A DNA stretch of 64,000 nt from assembly GCA_911728455.2 (NCBI GenBank), contig OU452219.1, positions 10,754,397 through 10,818,396 on the forward strand, read 5' to 3'. The notes below the pieces were generated by a model that was not told the DNA's origin, did not search any database, and saw only the letters and a list, made by a program, of their open reading frames with translations. This DNA comes from Marthasterias glacialis. Lineage: Eukaryota > Echinodermata > Asteroidea > Forcipulatida > Asteriidae. The position numbers were made by a program, and so were the translations under genes. Shown here in pieces: positions 10,753 to 21,561 of the stretch. How positions within the stretch are numbered: position 1 is the first letter of the stretch; each line of letters starts with the position of its first letter.

Positions 10753-13700
10753 CCTGGTTAGTTCAGAACACTGCGGCCATGTTTGTATGGTTCCCTGTAT
10801 GCCCGCATGTAAGGAGTGATAATATAAAGAGGGGCCTGCCTATTTCCTTAATCAGCCTCATTTCTATCACAGGTATTTGTAAGGAAGTAGACAGTCAAAC
10901 CACTTTCCCATGGGTGATAGATCTCGCTGTGGCATTTTTTCCCCAGCATTTCTTGGTCACATATAACCCCTGGAGTTGTGTTATTTAAGCGTGCAAATAT
11001 ATGGCACAGTTTAATTAGGTCTGCGGTCGATCCACTCTACAGGCACGCTCAAGCATGGCAGCCCCAAAAGAGGCATCAAGTCATAGAGCAACTTGTCCCC
11101 TCTCATATTTCTTAGGCCTTGTGACACATTTAACTGTATAGAGTTTAGGGTGACCGTGTAAAATTTGATTTATTTGAAGTGGGAATGTGTCACAATACTT
11201 GCATTTTGACACACACTTACTAAATGCCCTACAAGGGCTTGAAAAATGTGTACAAGCGTGCTTGCAAAGCAGTAACTTTGGAGAGACAATCAGCGGTGTT
11301 TGTCAGTGTTTCCCATCCAGGGGTTAGTGAGGAGTGGGATCGTTACAGCATGCTGCTCATGGTAGCCAGGCTGTAGACAGTCATACTGAAGGCAGTTGGT
11401 GTTGATCAGTTTGTGGAGACCTTAACCAGATGGGCAATCTTTTGTTGAGTGTCCTGTGAACCAGTACCGGTATGTTGGTATTGATCATCTTTACGGGACC
11501 TTTGATGGAAGTAGACATTGTACTCGGTCCTTCAGACATTTATCACATCTTGCCATCTTTGTTGAGCTCACCCTTGTGGTGTTCCTATCACTTGGTTTTA
11601 TCACATGGACTTGCATGTCACGATGACACCATGATGAAGGTGTTTTTCATCGGAAGTGAACATTTCAAGACATGTGTCCCAGTGTGGCCATCTTTGTTGG
11701 GCTCCCCACGCACCACCAGTACTATTGTAGTGCTGGTATATTCAATTGAACAGGACCTCACTTTATGCCTGGCATTCTCAGTTCTGTTACACATATTAGT
11801 ATTGGAGGAGAGATCCTCGATGATGAAAGTCGAGGTATTTAGTTCTGTGGTTTTACACAGTTGCCGATTGTAACAAAAGTCGTGAGTTTAAGACAACTTT
11901 TTACTCACACAGCATATCACATTTGATACAGATTGTTCTTCTGAGATCTGTATTGTGCTTTTGATATTCAACATCATGCACTGACAGATGTACCTAAAAA
12001 CTGTTTTTGATTTGATACAAATTTTTTTCTTCGTCTGTCATAAAACTTGTGCATGCAATATTGAGTTTGTGAACATTTGGCCCATCCGGTTAGGTTTCAC
12101 AGCAGATCAATCTAATCAGGTTGGTTTATCATGTGTGATGTAATACAGGTGCTGTGATTTGCTACCATTTTTAAATAGTGGCATGCCCTTAAGCCAGACC
12201 AGTATTTTATGAAGTCTGTTCTATAAAGATCAAAAAAGTTTGTTATGAACCGTCCAAACTCAAAGGTCTTATTTCTCATTTTCAGTATTCTGCTGTACAG
12301 TTATGCAGGTTTATGTTACAGTCTGTTACAGTCTACATGTATTCAGTGCATATAGCAAGCCCCATCTCGTGTTTTGTAAGTGTTAGTGTGGTTGTATAGA
12401 TGGGTTGTAATACACCCCATCTTTGATTACAATTTCTAATTTGGCCTGTAGCCGCGTCAAGCTCTGTAAATTACAATGCAGCTTGAGTTACTTACCAACC
12501 AATCAATCATGGAAGGAGTTTATGAAATGCAGGCGTGCCGCATGCAGTATTTATGCGTAATGCCCAGTTGTGTGCTCAACAATTTGCAGTCATTGTCATC
12601 AAAGATGGCTGATTTTTCCCATTGTTGACATCATGTGCAACCAATCAATAGGCTAGACACTCCATCCATGATGTCACAATGTGCCTATTGTAGTAAACGG
12701 CGCCCAGATAAAAAATACATTCATTGAACCTGACAGTTGGACAACTAAATAGTTATGTTTTATTTAAGACAAACGAGCTAGAATTTGAACTCACAACAAA
12801 TAACATGATTTCTTGCGTGCAAACTATCCCGTCTGCAGAAGCCTTTTTAAAGCTCATCATAATGGGGAGTTTTCTTGATGAAAATGGGCACCCTGTAAGA
12901 GTCTTATGTCATGTACAGAGAGTACTAAGCTTAGACAGTTACTGTGTTATACAGTTTAAAATATGATTTTTATATTGCATCGATTGAAGAACAAATTACT
13001 TACTAGCCTTGATGATGTATATAACCTTGATAGTATTAAAGGTTAGTTTAAGCTGTTTACAGACCATGTACCCTTTGTAAAACATCTCAACCACCCCTCG
13101 GGTTGAAACCTGCTGGGCGGAATGCATGCAGTTTTTTGTTTTGCATAAATAAATTTGGTTCAGGAGTGAGGTCAAAGGTCACATAATATTCAAAGGCAAT
13201 CTGACCCATGACCTCACTCCTAATCCAGAGTTGTGCAAAAACATGATGCGTGCGGTTACCGCTGGCCAAAAACTTAATGTTTTGGTTTCCGGTGACATCA
13301 GATGGCACATTATCTATTGAAATCATTCTTAAAATCAAGTAAAAACAAATATTTACCATCATCTGCTGTATATCCACATTTATGAAATTGTGATAAAAAT
13401 TATAGCTATTTATCGATGTACTATATAGTTTCCTAACAAAATCATGCTATATCTTAAACAGTAACTGCTAAAACTAAAGAATTGGTCTGTCATTTATTTT
13501 GTAGTGATGTTTGTGTCAAAGTGTTATATGAGATACTTAAGGAAATGATGAAGTTTTAGGAGATTATAGCACAGAATTAAGTAATTGATATATTTTTCAT
13601 TTGATTTATTGTTTTAAATGTTTTCATATCTTGCCACCTGGGTGACAATTAAATAATAGTAATAATTCGGGAGGCTATTCATCCTTACTCGCAGCCCAGA

Positions 13701-14175
13701 CACTGAGATGTGAAGGACGCAACTACATCGTTGTTGAGCTGCAGGCATGTAAAAGGCGCCTTTTGGCAGCCAGCCACATCGACCCATATTTGAACCACCG
13801 AGCACAGCCAGAGATCAAAATTTTGTGTGCCCGGTAAAAGGGCGTAACGACAAGTTCCCGGTAAAAGGGCGTAAGCAAATGATAAGCAAAAGGAAACTGA
13901 GCAAAAGCAAAAGGAAACTGAGCGGGAAAGTTTGATCAATTTTTTGTTATTCAAAAACTATTGTGGGAAGGTTATATTCTGCATGGGAATGGGAAAACAT
14001 GTCTTTGGGTTAATTCTAGCAACAAAAATGTAACAATAATGCCATACTTTTCATGTCAGGGGCCATTTTATTGCTTACGTCCTTTTGATACTGGGACGAA
14101 ATACTTCATGTGTCCGGTAAATGGGCTTACATGACGGAAAAGTGTTTTTCGGAAGGGAGGAAAATTGGAGGGCCT

Positions 14176-14525
14176 GGTGTGGATTTCACAAAGCGTTAGG
14201 AATAGTCTTATCTCGAGTTAGGAGGAGTAACTAGTCGTAAGTTATAGGACTAGTCATAAGTTGGGACTAGTCCTAAGTTAGTCTAAGTTAGGACTAGTTT
14301 TGTGAAATCCACCCCTGGAGTTAGGAGGAGTAACTAGTCCTAAGTTATAGGACTAGTCATAAGTTGGGACTAGTCCTAAGTTAGTCTAAGTTAGGACTAG
14401 TTTTGTGAAATCCACCCTTGGAGTTAGGAGGAGTAACTAGTCCTAAGTTATAGGACTAGTCATAAGTTGGGACTAGTCCTAAGTTAGTCTAAGTTAGGAC
14501 TAGTTTTGTGAAATCCACCCTTGGA
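14176..14525. repeat. 103-bp tandem array, three copies, rich in ctagtc palindromes
   Basis: Near-identical 103-bp units start at about 14214, 14317 and 14420. Each holds several aactagtcctaagtta-type words in both orientations. The block opens with gtggatttcacaaa and closes with ttttgtgaaatccaccc, an inverted pair, suggesting a small foldback element whose interior was amplified in tandem. Confidence 0.85.
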
Positions 14526-15262
14526 GAAAAACCCTTGTGGCTTAGTAGAGAACCAAGCAAATTATGCTTCAGCTATACTTTCTGAAAATTGTTATAGTTG
14601 TGATGGTTATATCATAGAGATTGTACTACTTACTGGTAATTATGAGAACAAGAAATGACTGATTGAAGCTAGTATTTAGTATCATGTCAGGGTGTATGGG
14701 TTACGTTTATTACAATTATTTATTGCTTTAATTGGTTATAAATAGCTCTTGATGTGCATGTGTTAATGTACTTTTTACCACCAAAAGGTTTTAGAAAAAG
14801 CTGAATGATTTTTCTTTAACTCACAAACTACAAGTACTTGATCATTATATATAAAGGCGAAGTTTAGATGTACAATGTAATATCATTTGATAAATTAAAA
14901 TATGAAATAATTGTACTACCACTAGTTACTAAGAACTTTGGAATAAAGCGAAGGTATATGAAATATAGGCCTAAGTCTTTTCTATTCAAGTCAGTAGGCA
15001 ATCGATAGCCCCTACAATGAACTTCAATGCTCCCCAGCCACTCAGATGCCTTGTGGCTGGGTGTGGGTGGGGGTGGGGGAAGGAGGGGGGGGGGGGGGGT
15101 TGGCGAGTGAAGAAATTCTGAGGATGGGAGTCCAACCCAACAGTGTTCAAGCTCTTTATGCATAATATGTGCATGTTTTCACATTCCCCTTGTGCTATTC
15201 ACATGCATTGGAACAGCGACGCTACTTGAAGGCATGCACCACAATCTGGATTTTTGTGGGTA

Positions 15263-15365
15263 CCCCCCCCAAAAAAAAAAAAAAATAATAATAATAATAA
15301 TAATAATGATAAATAAACAAATAAAAATGAAATAAAAAACACAAATAAATAAAAAAATATATAAA
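15263..15365. repeat. A-rich / (ATA)n simple repeat
   Basis: A run of A followed by (aat)n and then degenerate aaataaa words. A poly-G run lies just before, at about 15087-15100. Low complexity only. Confidence 0.8.
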
Positions 15366-15445
15366 AATATAAAACATCGCTAAAGTTGCTAGCATTATTA
15401 TGTGCTCATCATTCTCATCAAGCAAGCGAGTCACCAATCATTTAA

Positions 15446-15773
15446 AAAGCCTCAGCTCAACATTGGTAAACTGACTGTAAATGCTTCCATTCTTTGCACA
15501 AAAATCAAGATATATATAATAAAACCAACCTGTGAAAATTTCAGCTCATTTCGTGGTTTGATTTGCGAGTAAACGGTAAAAATGCAATCGGCGTTTTTGT
15601 ACGCATTCTTTAGGAAGAATTTTGGTCTCGCATGAGACGAAAATAAATTTTGGATCTTATTCAAAGTCAGAAATATTTCAAGGAAAGTTTTTTACCATCA
15701 TGATCTTTATACCATGTAGGGTATAATGCAAATCTGTGAACAATGTTTTTTCTTTATAATGTTGAACTGGGCT
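15446..15773 (+). mobile_element. TTAA-flanked MITE, copy 2
   Basis: The left end reads aaagcctcagctcaacattg after TTAA (15442-15445). The right end reads aatgttgaactgggct before TTAA (15774-15777). The interior matches the copy at 9410-9760, including gtaaactgactgtaaatgct and ttgcgagtaaacggtaaaaa. Confidence 0.85.
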
Positions 15774-15884
15774 TTAATTTTGAGCGTGCAGATGGGATTA
15801 GCAAAATGTGTGGGGGTCTTTCCCATCCCTGATCCCACGACCCCGTACAATGACTCTTAGCATTTTAAAATGTTTGCTATTCTT

Positions 15885-15983
15885 TTTCTACCTCGTGGTT
15901 ACCCTGCCTCCACGTTTCTACCAAAATATCTATGAAAGAAATAATTGAGACTGTAGACCTTGCCAGGGATACCATGAGGTAGA
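15885..15983. repeat. small inverted repeat
   Basis: ttctacctcgtggttaccct near 15886 pairs with agggataccatgaggtagaa near 15963, with a few mismatches; a further degenerate half copy follows. It is probably a decayed foldback element. Confidence 0.5.
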
Positions 15984-16818
15984 AATTTCTACCTCCATGG
16001 GGATACCATAGAACTATGTGGGGCCGTAAGCGCAGATATTTGCGGTAAGCAGAGCCTTGAAATTGGACCCAGATTGATTTATAACAGGAAGACATTCAAG
16101 GAGTGAGATTTGACATATGTGAACATCCTGACAAACTGACCTGGGTTCTTCTTTAAACTTCCCAAGATGTTACGATTCAGGAGGTTTACAGACTATTTAC
16201 TAACATAACTAAACAATATGGACAATTTATTTCTCCCTTTGTTGGTTGCTTTACTTCTTTACAAATTTAAAGGCTCAAGAAGGTTTTGAGAAAATTCTGA
16301 AATCAGGAAATCCTCAAAAATCACACGCCATATGCATATAATCTTTAATGAGTTGTTTTATAGTAAAGTTGCATGCCCCAATTTCCCCGACAGTTTTTGT
16401 GTGTGATTTTGTCCATTGCCGATGGAAGTGTTGCGACAAATGTTCATTTTTAGTTAACTTGGCCCAAATAAAAGGCTTACAACTTTCTAGAATCTATATT
16501 AAAAAAAAAAGCTACTTAACATTTAAATCTATTTTTTTTGGTCGAATCGGCCAAAATCGGACCTGGCATATTAATTATTTTGAAATTAATTTTTTAGGTT
16601 TCACTATATTATTACGCCAAGAAATGGAAGTAGGGATTTAGGATGTAGGCCTAGACATTTTCACCGAACGGAAAAACTTTCACTGGATTGCAAGAAATAA
16701 GATCGTAAAAGTTTTGATAAAACTTGTAAGTTTGATGCTGTGAAACGTAGAGGGCGCCGTACCGGTAATGTTAAAGATTCTGGCTCGGTGGTGTTGTGAT
16801 TAAACTAAAAACAACGTG

Positions 16819-17154
16819 CGGCCAAATGTAGCAAAGCATTGAAGTCTTGTTGACGGACGTTGTGACCAAATTCAACATTTTTGCAACTTTCTATTTAAAG
16901 AAAATACATCACATTATTGGTTAGTTGGTTTCCAACAAATTTTGAACAATTTTTGAATATTTGCGTTACATTTTTGCAAAGGTGATTATCTGGTTTTGCT
17001 TTGATAATCAGTTTACAAAAAATGTTACACAAATATTCAAATATTGTTGGAAACAAACCAACCAATTCTTTAAATAGAAAGTTGCAAAAATGTTGAATTT
17101 GGTCACAACGTCTGGAGTGTCAACAAGACTTAAATGTTTTGCTACATTTGGCCG
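16819..17154. mobile_element. 336-bp foldback element
   Basis: The two halves are inverted copies. The left arm starts cggccaaatgtagcaaagc; the right arm ends gctacatttggccg. The inner parts, such as accaaattcaacatttttgc and its complement gcaaaaatgttgaatttggt, also pair. The centre is near 16985. A half copy lies at 46490-46634. There is no coding capacity. Confidence 0.85.
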
Positions 17155-17396
17155 TTCATGCAAACCAGCACGGTTTGTTTAGAAACAATGGAAAGGTCTA
17201 TTTTAGCGATTTGCTCTTGTCTTGTGCCGAGGATGAACCAAAAAAGACCGACCAACCTAAGGTAGGTAGGGCGGTCATATGCTGTTTCATTACGTGTGTG
17301 TTTGGTAAAAACCATACATAAACCCCGCCACACATAGTTGAATCGCAATAAAAAGCCGGACGTGGGTGTCAGCGTGCTGAATCGAGGAGCGAGACG

Positions 17397-18260
17397 TATA
17401 GCGCACTATAAGTGCTCGAAGGGGGGGGGGGGGGGGCTGGTCTTTAAGCAAACTCAGACGGACGCTTCTTACTGATGTTCAAAGGTTTAATCAATACTTC
17501 AATCACTCTCAATCACCATAAATCACCTTGAATCACCTTGAATCACCGTGAAAACTGAAAGGATAAATTACATAACTAAATTACCACCTTGGTATTAATA
17601 ACAACAAAGGCATGATTTTAAACCAAAGTATTTCTGCAATAACTGAACACTGATTCTGCATTTCTGGCATCTCCAATATTATCTATGAAAACTCAAATGC
17701 AGTCCTAAACAAACTATTTTGGGACCCAAAAGCATCCTTATACAATGATAATGCAAGTGACATGACAATAATAATGACTACTACATGTATAGAATAAACC
17801 TCACCGATCACGCCTCTAGACCAGCTGAACTTCTAGCATAACCCTGGGTACTCTATGGCTACTGGGACTCTATTGGCCTAAAGAAAACAATGAGAGTCAC
17901 TTAATGCAATAAACAATAGCACACAAATAAAACCATACCCAAATACCCACATGTGCATGTACACATGTACTGAAACATCTCACGTGGTCTCAAAAGATCA
18001 CAAAAATAGACCCAAATTTGTGTATAAACAATGACAAACTATGGCAATGATCATACATATACTATCTATGATATAGTAAGCAACAAATAGCATAATCCTT
18101 TCTTACCCATAAATATCTCATAAGGGGCAAAAAGTAGCCATAAAATACATCGACAAATCGACAACCTTAAAATGAGTCTGATGAAAATCAGCCTGGCAAA
18201 TCCGATGCGAGAGGGTGCTACACAGACTTTACTTCTAGTCAGCCGAACATTATATCGCCT
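17397..18260 (-). repeat. 3' LTR of the BEL/Pao element
   Basis: It matches 24162-25028 almost base for base. Differences noted by eye: a 16-G run here against 9 G, two aatcaccttg units against three, and three single-base changes. Two of these are TG here where the other LTR has CG, as expected from CpG decay. A purine-rich stretch (minus-strand ctggtgggagg) precedes it and can serve as the polypurine tract. Confidence 0.93.
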
Positions 18261-18399
18261 CCCACCAGTTACTAAATGATTTATGAACTACAATATCCAT
18301 TTAACCTTAAAGCAAGAATAAATCATGAGTACTTCCAAGTCACAAACAAAAAACTCCTAAAGAAACTTGTCCATGAGGTTCGTTGTTGGGGCAACGACT

Positions 18400-21300
18400 T
18401 TAAGTGCTCTCCAAAATGACTACTAGCTTCTGCACTGGGCGTTCCAGGACAGATAGTTTCTCTGCACGCTTGCCCTTTTTATTCAGGTTCCTTGTCCCAA
18501 CTTGGACCTTGACCTTCCTGACTAAGTCATCCTCATCTGTGGTAGTTTCCACAATGACACCCATAGGCCACTTGTTCCGAGGCACTTCTGGTTCCAGTAA
18601 GAGGACGATGTCTCCAACAATGATATTCCTTCTTGGTTTGGTCCAGCACTGTCTGCGATTAAGGTTCTGGAGATATTCTTTACGCCACCTACTCCAGAAC
18701 TGTTCGATAAGGTATTGTACCCTTCTCCATCTCTTCCGGAGGTACATGTCTTGAGGCACAAATTTACCTGGCGGCTGCAGTGGTACATCGGGCTTCATCG
18801 TAAGGACATGGTTAGGTGTCAAAGGTTCCAGACTGGTTGGATCATTGATAGTGTCGACTGATAGGGGGCGGTTGTTGACTATGGCCATTGCTTCATAAAA
18901 CAGCGTACGAAGTGAAGAGTCATCTAATCTTCCAGGACAAAGTGCGACTACTCCACTAAGGACACTTCTGATTGTCCTTATCTGGCGCTCCCACACTCCT
19001 CCAACATGGCTAGAACAAGGAGCATTCATGACAAAGTCACAGTCTTGGTTTGCTAAATAGGACGCCACTCTATCCGTGTTGAGCTCTTTCAAGGCTTAAG
19101 TCAGTTCATTTTTCGCACCGACAAAGTTGCTGCCTTGATCTGACCTGATTTGACGAACCTTTCCTCTTATGGCGATAAAACATCGCAGTCCGTTGATGAA
19201 GGAATCGGTCGAAAGATCATCGAGCATCTCTACATGAACTGCTCTAGAGCATAGACACGTGAACAGAAGGCCATATCTCTTAAAGTCTTTGCGACCTTGT
19301 TTGGTAATGAAGGGGCCAAAACAGTCCATGCCACAGAACAAGAATGGCGGCGATACTTCAACACGATCCCCAGGCAGATCTGCCATCTTCTGCTCCTGAG
19401 TTGGTCGCCGATTTCTCCTGCAGATCACACACTTACGAATAAGACTCGACACCACCTTTCCACCACTGACGATCCAAAACCCATTGGCTCTAACTTCATT
19501 TAGAGTGATGCCACGGCCTTGATGATACACTTTCTCATGGAAGTGAGCAGCGATGAGTCTAGAAATGTAACTGTCCTTCGGAAGTATTACTGGGTGCTTT
19601 GCGGAAAGTGGTAGCGACGAATTCCTTAGGCGACCTCCTACACGCACTATCCCAGACTCGTCAGTGAAGGGATCCAGACCCTTAACAGGGGGTCCCTTTT
19701 TGAACTCACACTTCTGCACCAACTTAACCAGGAATAAGTCTGATTCTTGTCGTTCATGGACACTGCTCATGCTACTATCTGTATCTCCTTTTGCTCTTCT
19801 TCGAAGTCTGGCAACAGCTCGAACTAACATAGGCCAGCTGGAGAACTTGGACAACAGCGACAAGATGAATGGATCCATTGATTCCTCTGCGGCTGTGCTG
19901 AGGACTGTCGATTTCCTTACTTCTGGATCCTCAAATGTCAATTCAGGTGTTACTTTAGACGGGATCTCAAAATCGGGGCTCCACAGGAAATCCGGACCCG
20001 TGTACCAGGATGAGTGCTGAAGAGCTGACGCTGTGAGGCCTCTTGAAGCATGATCAGCTGGATTAGAGTTAGACTCGACGTAAAACCACTGATCAACATT
20101 CGTACTCTCTCTGATCATTTGCACACGGTTGGCTACGAATGTATGGAAGCGTCGCGCCTCATTGTTGATGTATCCTAGGACTACCTGGGAATCAGTCCAG
20201 AAAACTTCTTCATTTGACAGGTGAAGCTCCTCCTTCAGAACTTGACTTATCTTCACCGACACAACAGCTGCCGTTAACTCCAGGCGAGGAATTGTTGTGA
20301 TCTTGGTTCGAGCGACTCGAGATTTGCCCATCAGAAGTGTGCAGTATACCCTGTCCTGCTGATCCTGAATTCTGAGATAGGAACATTGGCCATAACCCAA
20401 AGTGCTGGCATCTGAGAAGTGGTGCAGCTGAGTAGACTTGACCTCTCCAAATTGACTCGGCTTTAGGCAGCGTGGAATCCGAATCGCTGCAATGTTTGGA
20501 AGGTCCGACATCCACTTCTCCCACCGTGGTCCTAACTCTGCAGGCAGAGGATCATCCCATCCACTTCCGTTGCGACACATATGTTGCAGCAGCATTTTAC
20601 CAATAAGGACGAATGGCGCCAAAAGTCCGAGGGGGTCGTAAACTGATGCAACCAATGACAAAATTCCACGACGGGTAAAGGTTGCCTCTTTGGTCTGGAT
20701 CTTGAAGAAGAATTCATCCTTCTGCACATCCCACTGTATGCCCAGTGTGGAGGACAGGGGAAGATCATCCTTGTTAAGGTCGACCTCCTTAACTGACGCA
20801 GCACGTTCCTTGGGAGGAACAGATTCCAGTACCTCTCTTCTATTGCTGATGAATTTGTGTAGATGAATACCGCCTTTACTACACAACTCTCTGGCTTGTT
20901 GGATGAGTTGGATTGCCTCATCGCTGGTCTCGGTACTGATCAGTACATCATCTACGTAGAAATGGTGTCTGATGAACAGGGCTGCAGAGGGGAACTCTTT
21001 CTCGTACTTCTTAGACAAAAACTTGAGTCCATAGTTGGCACAACCTGGCGATGATGTGGCTCCAAATATGTGGACCTTCATCCTATAGTCCGTTGGCTCT
21101 TGCGTAAGATCTCCATCCTTCCACCAAAGAAATCGTAGATAATCTCGGTCTTCAGGTCTGACAACGAACTGGTGGAACATCCTTTCAATGTCGCAGGCTA
21201 TGGCTACAGGATGAATTCTGAATCGACTTAATACTCCCACCAAGGCATTTGTCAGGTCAGGGCCACTTAGAAGGTGGTCATTCAGGGATGTACCACGGTG

Positions 21301-21561
21301 CTGGCTCGAACAATCAAACACGACCCGAATTTTGTTGGGCTTCTTTGGGTGATAAACGCCGTGATGAGGAATGTACCACGCTTCGCCCTCTTTCACATCA
21401 GGTTGGGCTTCTTCTGCATCGCCATGTGCAATGACATCCTCAACAAAATTCACATAATCTTCATGGTACTTCTCGTCTCTCTCCAACTTGCGCTTGAGAT
21501 GACCAAGACGGAGAGATGCTTGAGCTTTGTTAACCGGCAGACATGGACGAGAGCGGAACAT
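18400..21561 (-). pseudogene. BEL/Pao pol: RT, RNase H and integrase, interrupted by one stop
   Basis: The minus-strand frame runs from 21561 and meets TAA at 19096-19098, then continues in the same frame to 18400. In order: reverse transcriptase with FYVDDV; RNase H with HHFSDAS; an integrase zinc finger with paired His and a CVIC pair; integrase core Asp in MDCFGPF and in SDQGSNF. After the stop come the third acidic residue (GGVWERQ) and the C-terminal domain. The stop thus separates the catalytic Glu from the two Asp. The frame differs from gag by one; the start around 21561 overlaps the gag end by 32 bp. Related elements normally have one long gag-pol frame, so a small frameshifting deletion is likely. 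This copy could not make active integrase. Confidence 0.92.

Larger units (their letters stand above)
10753..16818. other. intergenic stretch downstream of UNC79
   Basis: No convincing gene is seen. Short open frames here (for example 11472-11873) have no recognisable motif or splice pattern. The first part presumably includes the UNC79 3' UTR, but no polyadenylation signal can be chosen with confidence. Contents that can be named are listed separately: a 103-bp tandem array, simple repeats near 15070-15365, a TTAA MITE and a small inverted repeat at 15885-15983. Confidence 0.6.

Noticed and set aside
11472..11873. 133-codon open frame downstream of UNC79
   Set aside because: No motif, no splice partner and ordinary composition; likely chance or UTR.
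21530..21561. programmed frameshift between gag and pol of the BEL element
   Set aside because: No clear slippery sequence was seen in the overlap and segments normally present between protease and RT seem missing, so a deletion is the simpler reading.
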